11,592 nt of DNA from an uncultured Oscillospiraceae bacterium (GTDB taxonomy: Bacteria > Bacillota > Clostridia > Oscillospirales > Ruminococcaceae), in the NCBI GenBank assembly GCA_900553955.1, contig USFO01000049.1, forward strand, positions 1 to 11,592, read 5' to 3'. Numbering within the stretch: position 1 is the first letter of the stretch; each line of letters starts with the position of its first letter. Made by a program: the position numbers and the translations under genes. The notes beneath the pieces were generated by a model that searched no databases, was not told where the DNA came from, and was given only the letters and a program-made list of their open reading frames with translations. Below, piece after piece: positions 6,070 through 11,592 of this stretch.

Positions 6070-7569
6070 ATGGAAAAAGAGAATACCTCCAAGACCTTTG
6101 AGCACGAGCACGAGAACCGCTTTGAGCACGCACAGGAAAGCGAAAATGTCATTGACCTTTCCACCCTGTTTCGGAACTTCTTTCGGATTTTCTTCCGCCG
6201 CCTTTGGGTGGTCATCCTTGCGGCGGTAATCGGCGGCAGCGCCATGGGCTACCGTTCGTATAAGGCGTACACGCCTTACTACGAAGCCAAGGCGATTTTC
6301 GCAGTTTCCGCCGGGTACACCTACGCCCTTGACGTGCAGTCTTACAGTACCTATTACGACACCGCCGCCGCCCGGCAGGTGGTCAGCACCTTCTCCGATA
6401 TAATTTCCACCGAGGCGATGCGCGAGCTTATCGCCCAAAGCCTTGGCAAAGATACTTTTAATGCCACCATCAATGCCTCTCTTGCGGCGGAAAACTCCAA
6501 CCTTTTTGCCCTTACGGTGCGCAGCTCCGACCCGCAGGAGGCATACGACGTGCTGAACGCGGTTATGGAAAATTACCCCCGCGTAGCGGCGATGGTCCTC
6601 GGCGACACGCGCATTTACGTCATTGAGGAAGCCACCGTGCCTGCCTCTCCGGCGAACAGCCGCAGCTGGAAGGGCAGCGCCGTAAAAGGCGCAATCCTCG
6701 GAGCGGGAGTTGTGGTGCTCATCATGGGCATAATCGCCCTTTCCATCCACACGGTGAACTCCGCCGATGACCTTAAAAACGCGGTGAGCATCAAGTGCCT
6801 TGGCACCTTGCCCTATTGCCGGGTGAAAAAGCGCACCGGCGGCAACGGCTCCATCCTGATTACGGAGTCCTCCGCCAGCCGCCCATTCACCGAGGCGATT
6901 TTGACCGTCCGCGCCCGCCTGCTGCACTACTGCAAAAAAAACGACGCGAAGGTTATTCTCATCACCTCCACCGTCCCCGGCGAGGGCAAAACCACCCTTG
7001 CGGCGAACCTTGCGGTTTCTCTTGCACAGAACGGTTCAAAGGTTATTCTTGTTGACGCGGATCTTCGCCTGCAAAGCCTGCGCCGCTTTTTCCACGTTCG
7101 CCACGAAAGCCGTGGCCTTGTGGATGCCCTTGAGGCGCAGAACCCATATCTGCCGGGCTTTTTGACTGATGTCGGTGTGGAAAATCTTAAACTTATCTCC
7201 GGCGGAAGCTCTGCCGCGCCGTTCAGCATTTTACGCTCAAAGAAAATCAAGAATATTTTTGAAAAGCTTCGCGACATGGCGGATTATGTGATTGTTGACA
7301 CCCCGCCGAGCGGTATGCTTTCCGACGCGGAATCCTTTATCCGCTATTCCGACGGCGTGATTTATGTGATAAAGGCTGACTACGCCTCCCGCAGTCAGAT
7401 AATCGATAACATCCAGTCCCTTTCCGAAAACCGCGCCGAAATGATCGGCTACGTCATCGGCGGCGTGCGCCAAACCGGGGGCAACTACGGATACGGCTAC
7501 GGAAGCAAGTACGGCTATGGCTATAACTACAAAAGCTACGGATATAACTACGGCAAAGAGAAAGAGTAA
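6070..7569 (+). CDS. Fused Wzz-like chain-length regulator and BY-kinase, copy 2
   Basis: This 499-residue Wzc-like protein starts with an acidic, His-rich cytoplasmic stretch. A membrane segment at about 44-60 leads into the Wzz region, and a second one lies at about 216-232. The kinase has canonical motifs: Walker A TSTVPGEGKTT (Lys307), Walker A' VDADLR (Asp329, Asp331) and Walker B VIVDTPP (Asp410). The Gly-Tyr-rich tail carries 10 tyrosines and ends KEKE. ATG 6070 has GGGAGG seven bases upstream; ATG 6064, in frame and overlapping the previous stop as ATGA, is the alternative and adds two residues. It is coupled to the first kinase and is probably the fully active partner. It would be a substrate of the operon's PHP phosphatase and, by analogy with Wzc and CapAB, would control polysaccharide chain length or export. 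Confidence 0.92.
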   Translation: MEKENTSKTFEHEHENRFEHAQESENVIDLSTLFRNFFRIFFRRLWVVILAAVIGGSAMGYRSYKAYTPYYEAKAIFAVSAGYTYALDVQSYSTYYDTAAARQVVSTFSDIISTEAMRELIAQSLGKDTFNATINASLAAENSNLFALTVRSSDPQEAYDVLNAVMENYPRVAAMVLGDTRIYVIEEATVPASPANSRSWKGSAVKGAILGAGVVVLIMGIIALSIHTVNSADDLKNAVSIKCLGTLPYCRVKKRTGGNGSILITESSASRPFTEAILTVRARLLHYCKKNDAKVILITSTVPGEGKTTLAANLAVSLAQNGSKVILVDADLRLQSLRRFFHVRHESRGLVDALEAQNPYLPGFLTDVGVENLKLISGGSSAAPFSILRSKKIKNIFEKLRDMADYVIVDTPPSGMLSDAESFIRYSDGVIYVIKADYASRSQIIDNIQSLSENRAEMIGYVIGGVRQTGGNYGYGYGSKYGYGYNYKSYGYNYGKEKE

Positions 7570-7621
7570 TGCGGCGAACTTTTGTAAACCGCGGGGAATC
7601 CATGCATTGGCGTGGGAGCGT

Positions 7622-7694
7622 CTTGGCTCGCCTTGTTTACAAGGAGAGCTGGATTTTGTTGCCGCTTCGCGGCAACAAAAGACTGAGAGGATTT
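7622..7694 (+). repeat. Two-hairpin dispersed repeat, copy B
   Basis: CTCGCCTTG (7628-7636), loop TTTA and CAAGGAGAG (7640-7648) form the first stem with one mismatch. TTTTGTTGCCGC (7654-7665), loop TTC and GCGGCAACAAAA (7669-7680) form a perfect 12-bp second stem. The tail GACTGAGAGGATTTTC matches copy A. The repeat occupies most of the 223-nt gap between the kinase operon and the ABC exporter; nothing else recognisable lies there. The strong stem could stall transcription, but no U-tract follows, so it is not called a terminator. Confidence 0.7.
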
Positions 7695-7792
7695 TCTAAC
7701 GTTTTGCACTCGCTGATTGAGAGCGCTTGCGCCGCTCCCGCGCTGCTTAAGCTCAGCACACCCCACAAAAATCCCCCGAAAGGAGCTATTTT

Positions 7793-9499
7793 ATGTTAAA
7801 GAAAATAATCGAGAAATATAAAAGCGGCGCCTTTCGCGAAATGTGGAACGAAACAAAGTGGCTCTACTCCTACGCCGCAAAATATAGGTGGCTCATCGCC
7901 CTGTACATAGCCATCGGGCTGTTCGCCACCGGGCTTGCCCTCGCCGCAAGCCTTGTGACGAAGAACCTTATCAACGAAGTCCTCGGGGGAAAAATTTCTG
8001 CGGCTGCGGTGGCACTCTATGTGTTTCTCGGCGTTTCCGGCATTGCCGTTTCCGCCCTGAACCGCCGCCTTTCCGCAAAAATTTCCCTGCGGGTGAATAA
8101 CGAAATCCGCGCCGACGTTTTCAGCAAGTTCATTTCTACAACTTGGGAGGAAGTTTCTTCTTTCCACTCAGGCGACCTGCTGAACCGCATAAACGGCGAT
8201 GTTTCCACCGTTGCGGACAGTGTAATCGGCTGGATTCCTTCGGTTACAGTAAAATTAGCGCAGTTTATCGGCGCCTTGGTGATAATTTTCTACTACGATG
8301 CCGCCATGGCGCTGCTTTCGCTTATAAGCATTCCTGCGGCAGCGCTGATTTCCGCGCTGCTTTTGCGCCGAATGCGCAGCTACGGCGCAAAAATTCGCGA
8401 AGCCGGCGGCGAGCTTATGTCTTTTTTTGAGGAATCATTACAGAATATTCAAACGGTCAAGGCGTTCGGGCTTTCCCAAAGTCTGGACGGCCGCCTTGCA
8501 CAATTACAGAAAATTTACTACGATGCCAGCCTTGAGTACAACGCTCTTTCGGTGAAGGTCACCTCCGGAATGTCCGTTTTGGGGCTTGCGGTTTCGTATC
8601 TATGTATGGGCTGGTGCATCTTCCGGCTGTTTACCGGTGCCATCGACATCGGCACAATGGTGCTGTTTCTTCAGCTTTCAGGCTACCTTTCCTCAAGCAT
8701 ATCTTCTTTAATCAGCTCGGTTCCTACCGTAATTTCTGCAACGGTTTCCGCCGGCAGAATCATCGCCGTGCTCAATCTTCCCCGGGAAGAATCCGGCGAA
8801 AATGCTGCTGCCACCGCCATTGCGAACAGCGGCGAAGCACCGGAAATCGCATTCCGCGATGTGGCGTTTGGCTATAAAAACGGCGGCGAGGTTTTCTCCG
8901 GCGTGAACCTGACCATTGCCCCCGGCGAGTTTGCCGCGTTCGTCGGCCCCTCCGGCGGCGGCAAAACCACGTTTCTGCGTGTGCTGCTTGGGCTTGTGAA
9001 GCCGCATTGCGGCAAGGTCGTTCTTTCGGCGAAAGGCGAAACGGCGGAAATTTCGCCCGCCACCCGGAAAATTTTCACATATGTTCCGCAGGAAAAGGCT
9101 GTTTTTTCCGGAACTATTGCGGAAATGTTGCGCCTTTTTTCGCCGTATGCCACCGACGAGGAAATCCTTGCTGCGCTGCGCGCCGCCTGCGCCTACGACT
9201 TCGTCGCGGCGCTGCCGGACGGCATAAACACACCCCTTGGCGAGCGCGGCGCGGGCTTTTCCGAGGGTCAGAACCAGCGCCTTTCCATTGCCCGCGCCAT
9301 TCTGCGAGGTGCTCCGGTGCTGCTGCTTGACGAGGCAACCTCCGCCCTTGACCTTGAAACGGAGCGGCAGGTGCTTAAGAACATAACCGACCTTTGCCGC
9401 GGCAAAACCCTCATTGTGATGACCCACCGCGAAAGCGTGCTGCCGCTTTGCGACAGCGTTTACCGCATCTCCGGCGGCAAAATCGAGAAGCAGCGGTGA
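7793..9499 (+). CDS. ABC exporter, fused permease-ATPase half-transporter
   Basis: This 568-residue half-transporter of the MsbA/BmrA-like type is expected to act as a dimer. The N-terminal domain (about 30-320) holds six predicted membrane segments, the first being YRWLIALYIAIGLFATGLAL. The nucleotide-binding domain (about 345-568) shows Walker A VGPSGGGKTT (Lys391), Q-loop YVPQE, signature FSEGQ at 489-493 instead of LSGGQ, Walker B LLLDEATSAL (Asp513, Glu514) and H-loop His545. All catalytic residues are present. The ATG follows AAAGGAG. It lies 223 nt after the kinase operon, across a repeat, so cotranscription is uncertain. The substrate cannot be read from the sequence; lipid, peptide or drug export are all possible. 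A role with the neighbouring polysaccharide genes is not supported beyond proximity. Confidence 0.93.
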   Translation: MLKKIIEKYKSGAFREMWNETKWLYSYAAKYRWLIALYIAIGLFATGLALAASLVTKNLINEVLGGKISAAAVALYVFLGVSGIAVSALNRRLSAKISLRVNNEIRADVFSKFISTTWEEVSSFHSGDLLNRINGDVSTVADSVIGWIPSVTVKLAQFIGALVIIFYYDAAMALLSLISIPAAALISALLLRRMRSYGAKIREAGGELMSFFEESLQNIQTVKAFGLSQSLDGRLAQLQKIYYDASLEYNALSVKVTSGMSVLGLAVSYLCMGWCIFRLFTGAIDIGTMVLFLQLSGYLSSSISSLISSVPTVISATVSAGRIIAVLNLPREESGENAAATAIANSGEAPEIAFRDVAFGYKNGGEVFSGVNLTIAPGEFAAFVGPSGGGKTTFLRVLLGLVKPHCGKVVLSAKGETAEISPATRKIFTYVPQEKAVFSGTIAEMLRLFSPYATDEEILAALRAACAYDFVAALPDGINTPLGERGAGFSEGQNQRLSIARAILRGAPVLLLDEATSALDLETERQVLKNITDLCRGKTLIVMTHRESVLPLCDSVYRISGGKIEKQR

Positions 9500-9528
9500 G
9501 GGGCTGCGCAGCGGAAACGCAGAGTGCT

Positions 9529-9587
9529 TCTTGGCTCCCCTGTGTAAGGGGAGCTGTCGCGCCTTCGGCGCGACTGAGGGGTTGTAT
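9529..9587 (+). repeat. Two-hairpin dispersed repeat, copy C
   Basis: GCTCCCCT (9534-9541), loop GTGTA and AGGGGAGC (9547-9554) form the first stem. GTCGCGCC (9556-9563), loop TTC and GGCGCGAC (9567-9574) form the second, followed by ACTGAGGGGTTGT. It is in the same orientation as copy B and starts about 30 nt after the ABC exporter stop. The rest of 9500-9806 holds only the promoter and ribosome binding site of the next gene. Confidence 0.75.
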
Positions 9588-9747
9588 CCGCGACCAGTGA
9601 TAGTGTTTGCGCAAAGCTGCCTTGCCTCACCCGCGCGCGCCAGCGCCCTCGCCTAATAAGAAAAAATGGTACTTGCAACAGCCGAATAAAGCGCCGCAAT
9701 TAAAAAACTTTTCACCGCCTTTTATCCAAAAATCGAAGAAAATTTTA

Positions 9748-9777
9748 TTGCAATCCCGAGCAACCGGTTCGTAGAAT
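9748..9777 (+). promoter_or_regulatory. Candidate sigma70-type promoter for the HYD-repeat membrane protein
   Basis: TTGCAA (9748-9753) and TAGAAT (9772-9777) are spaced by 18 bp in AT-rich sequence. A start near 9784 would give a short leader to the ATG at 9807, which has AGAGGAAAG in front of it. Confidence 0.5.
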
Positions 9778-9806
9778 AATTTCAAAAAAAGAAAAGAGGA
9801 AAGCTA

Positions 9807-10934
9807 ATGAAAAGCGAAAAAGTAACCGATATTTTCGGCAACGAAAAGGTTGTCCACTACGACGATTACGGCAACAAGGTCGGCGAAAGTCAGGTAGAAA
9901 GAGGCTTTCTGGGCTTTGGCGAGGAAAGGGTCGTTCACTATGACGCAAACGGCAATAAAACCGGAGAAAGCCGGCAGGAAAAGGACTTTTTCGGCAACGA
10001 TAAAGTCGTCCATTACGATGATTACGGCATTAAAACCGGGGAGAGCAGACAGGAAAACGGCTTTCTTGGACTTGGAGAAGACCGAACCGTTCATTACGAT
10101 GACCGTGGTCGTAAAGTGAGTCAAACCTTCACAGAAAAAGACTTTTTCGGCAACGAAAAACAGGTTACATACGATAGTTACAGCGGCGCAAAAATCGGAC
10201 AATACACGGACGAAACCCCGTATTACAGCAGAAAAGCTTCCGGCGATGCGTCCGGCAAAAGCACCTATGGCGGAGGCTCCTCAGGCTACTCGGGCGGCTA
10301 TTCCGGCGGGTATTCCGGAATGCGTTCCGGCGGAACAATAGTAGATTTTCTTGCGGGACTGGCAATGCTGGTGCTCATCGCGCTGCCGTTTATCATGTAT
10401 TTTGCGACGAAAAACAGCACAAACGCAGTTGGGCTTATCCGCACGGCAGCCATCGGCGTGTGTCCGGTGATCACCCTCGCCAGTCTGATTATGTTCCATG
10501 CAAAGCGCGACGACAGCGCCTCCCTCCGCCGCGACAAACGCCGCATGATAATTTCCACTGCGGTGCTTTTCCTGGTTCAGGAAATTTGCTTCCTCTTTTA
10601 CACCGACCCCACCGGCGAGGGCGACAGTCTCGGCTCCTTCATTCTGTTCGTGGTGCTTTGGATCCCGAAGCTTATTTACTCCATTGTCACGGGAATTTTC
10701 ACCTTTAGGAGCGACGACGGCGACGCGGTTTGTCGGAATTGCTACCGCTTTGCTTCCGTTGCCTTTGCGGTGATTTCCGGCGCAATGGAGCTTACCAACG
10801 TCATCAGCGAGGGAACCCTCGACGACGTGCTTGATGTTATAATACTCTTTATCCCCGCAATGGCAATTCTTTGCGGCGTGATTTATGCTCTTACAGCCGC
10901 AACGAACTGGATTTATAAAAAGCTTGCAGGCTGA
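9807..10934 (+). CDS. Membrane protein with N-terminal alternating HYD-type repeats, unknown function
   Basis: I do not recognise a named family for this 375-residue protein. Residues 9-136 are five tandem repeats in an A-B-A-B-A order. A units (9-33, 61-85, 113-136) start with F/I-F-G-N-E/D-K; B units (34-60, 86-112) start with FLGxGE. Each unit centres on VHYD-x-x-G-x-K-x-G-E-S, close in style to MORN or YD repeats. A Gly/Ser/Tyr linker (about 150-175, GGYSGGYSG) leads to a C-terminal membrane domain with about five hydrophobic segments (near 178-200, 208-230, 247-265, 276-300 and 340-365). There is no signal peptide ahead of the repeats. The ATG follows AGAGGAAAG, a promoter candidate lies upstream and a strong terminator follows, so it is probably a single-gene unit. 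Confidence 0.8.
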   Translation: MKSEKVTDIFGNEKVVHYDDYGNKVGESQVERGFLGFGEERVVHYDANGNKTGESRQEKDFFGNDKVVHYDDYGIKTGESRQENGFLGLGEDRTVHYDDRGRKVSQTFTEKDFFGNEKQVTYDSYSGAKIGQYTDETPYYSRKASGDASGKSTYGGGSSGYSGGYSGGYSGMRSGGTIVDFLAGLAMLVLIALPFIMYFATKNSTNAVGLIRTAAIGVCPVITLASLIMFHAKRDDSASLRRDKRRMIISTAVLFLVQEICFLFYTDPTGEGDSLGSFILFVVLWIPKLIYSIVTGIFTFRSDDGDAVCRNCYRFASVAFAVISGAMELTNVISEGTLDDVLDVIILFIPAMAILCGVIYALTAATNWIYKKLAG

Positions 10935-10951
10935 TTATGCGTTTTAATAAT

Positions 10952-10981
10952 AAAAAGGTTCGGCTTTGCCGAACCTTTTTT
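10952..10981. terminator. Bidirectional intrinsic terminator
   Basis: AAAAAGGTTCGGC (10952-10964) and GCCGAACCTTTTT (10968-10980) form a 13-bp stem with a TTT loop, ending in a T-run on the plus strand and an equivalent T-run on the minus strand. It lies 18 nt after the membrane-protein stop and separates it from the convergent ABC-F remnant. Confidence 0.9.
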
Positions 10982-10985
10982 GCTT

Positions 10986-11010
10986 GAGCACGAAGTGCGT
11001 GCTCATTTTT
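10986..11010 (+). terminator. GAGCACG hairpin followed by T-tract
   Basis: GAGCACG (10986-10992), loop AAGTG and CGTGCTC (10998-11004) are followed by ATTTTT. It may be a back-up terminator for plus-strand transcription or one member of a palindrome family, because GAGCACG-N5-CGTGCTC recurs inside the next palindrome. Confidence 0.55.
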
Positions 11011-11026
11011 GAGCCGAATTGCCGCG

Positions 11027-11065
11027 GAACAATTTTGAGCACGCATTCCGTGCTCAAAATTGTTC
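11027..11065. repeat. Perfect 17-bp palindrome overlapping the ABC-F stop codon
   Basis: The left arm 11027-11043 and right arm 11049-11065 are exact complements around the loop CATTC. The inner seven pairs are GAGCACG/CGTGCTC, as in the hairpin at 10986-11004. The minus-strand ABC-F reading frame ends inside the right arm: its last codons (Glu-Gln-Phe and the TGA at 11056-11054) are part of the stem. Confidence 0.75.
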
Positions 11066-11551
11066 GCAAAGCCCCTGCGGCGTAAGCTTGAGCACACGGG
11101 TGCTCGTTTCCGCTATGTATTTACGGTCGTGGGAAACGCCGATTACCGTTCCGGCGAAGCTCTTGAGCACGGCACGAACCTCCGGCCCGGAAAGAGGAGA
11201 AAGATTGCGGGTCGGCTCGTCGAGGATGAGCACATTATAGTCGCCAAGGGCAAATTGCGCAAAGAAAATTTTCGCTTTTTGCCCACCGGAAAGCTCCGCA
11301 ATGGGGTGTTCCGTTTCTGCCGCGGTAAAGCGCATACTGCCAAGATAGGAACGCACTTTCGTGCGTTCCTCGCCGCTGCCGCCGCGGCACAAAAACTCCA
11401 CAGGAGTTTTTGCCTGCGGCAGCAAATCCGCATAATTCTGCGGCATATACGCCGCGCGTATATCCTGTCGCGGCAGCAGCTCCGCCGCTATAAGGCGGAG
11501 CAGTGTTGTTTTCGTAGGACAACCACTGGCTCTGCCGGTGGAAAAAAAGCT
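11054..11551 (-). pseudogene. ABC-F family ATPase, truncated C-terminal ABC domain
   Basis: This is an open stretch of 165 codons on the minus strand, closed upstream by an in-frame TAA at 11554-11552 and lacking any ATG, GTG or TTG before 11446. It matches the second ABC domain of an ABC-F (translation-factor or ribosome-protection type) protein. It contains KTTLLRLIAAELLP, AYMPQNYADLL, signature ELSGGQKAKIFFAQ, Walker B NVLILDEPTRNL and H-loop VSHDRKY. The P-loop reads GRASGCPTKTT where a form like GPSGCGKTT is expected, so the Gly before the Lys is gone, and the sequence upstream no longer resembles the family. The first ABC domain and linker are absent from the window. It appears to be a decayed fragment cut by a rearrangement near 11510-11530. 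A sequencing or assembly error at the window edge is the alternative. Convergent with the HYD-repeat gene. Confidence 0.75.
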
Positions 11552-11592
11552 TTAGCTATGGACAGAATAAAAACTCCTTGATATATTTGAAG

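Noticed and set aside
5880..6245. Arg/Ser-rich minus-strand frame over the Gly-Tyr tail
   Set aside because: It is the antisense reading of the GGC-TAC repeat; the composition is an artefact of that repeat.
7654..7680. Intrinsic terminator of the kinase operon
   Set aside because: The 12-bp stem is strong but has no U-tract on either side and belongs to the dispersed two-hairpin repeat.
7569..7799. 76-codon plus-strand frame between the kinase and the ABC exporter
   Set aside because: It runs through the dispersed repeat, overlaps the real start of the exporter and has no ribosome binding site or recognisable content.
1..11592. CRISPR array, prophage or complete insertion sequence
   Set aside because: No regularly spaced direct repeats, transposase, integrase or phage gene was seen; the repeats present are isolated palindromes.

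Overview
The window looks like a chromosomal segment of a Gram-positive anaerobe of class Clostridia, possibly Oscillospiraceae-like. This is inferred from its moderately high GC, lipoprotein-anchored ABC solute-binding proteins, a PHP-type (CpsB) tyrosine phosphatase instead of a low-molecular-weight one, strong AGGAGG-type ribosome binding sites and many short palindromic repeats. No species is assigned. There are no rRNA or tRNA genes, CRISPR arrays or complete insertion sequences.

Left arm (1-2631, minus strand): two closely similar solute-binding lipoproteins of the ABC_sub_bind (TrpX-like) family lie in tandem. Ahead of the first-transcribed one is a compact leader that I read as a classical attenuator. 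It has a sigma70-type promoter (TTGACT, 17 bp, TATACT) and a 41-codon leader peptide in which 14 residues are Tyr or Phe, including a Tyr-Tyr-Tyr-Phe-Tyr run. These are followed by a GNRA-capped hairpin with a U-tract just before the transporter gene. A segment near the end of the leader ORF can pair either with the leader ribosome binding site (9 bp) or with the loop and arm of the terminator (7 bp), giving a 1:2 / 2:3 / 3:4 switch. The prediction is that Tyr/Phe shortage turns the solute-binding genes on. This is the most interesting system in the window, and it also suggests the transported substrate.

Middle (2632-7569, plus strand): a palindrome-rich divergent intergenic region leads, from its own promoter, into a tight four-gene operon for exopolysaccharide or cell-envelope phosphotyrosine signalling. 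The genes encode a CpsB/YwqE-type PHP phosphatase, a membrane-anchored protein with three Ig-like (DUF5011-like) domains, and two consecutive fused Wzz-BY-kinases. Each kinase ends in a Gly-Tyr-rich tail (18 and 10 tyrosines). The first kinase has an atypical P-loop. No glycosyltransferase is visible here.

Right arm (7570-11592): a repeat-containing spacer, a type I ABC exporter (fused permease-ATPase), a second repeat-containing spacer with a promoter, and a 375-residue membrane protein whose N-terminus is five alternating HYD-type repeats. A bidirectional terminator and GAGCACG palindromes follow. The last feature is the C-terminal ABC domain of an ABC-F protein on the minus strand, with its P-loop damaged and its upstream part missing. 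A two-hairpin dispersed repeat occurs three times (about 120, 7,620 and 9,530); its second stem differs in sequence each time yet stays palindromic.
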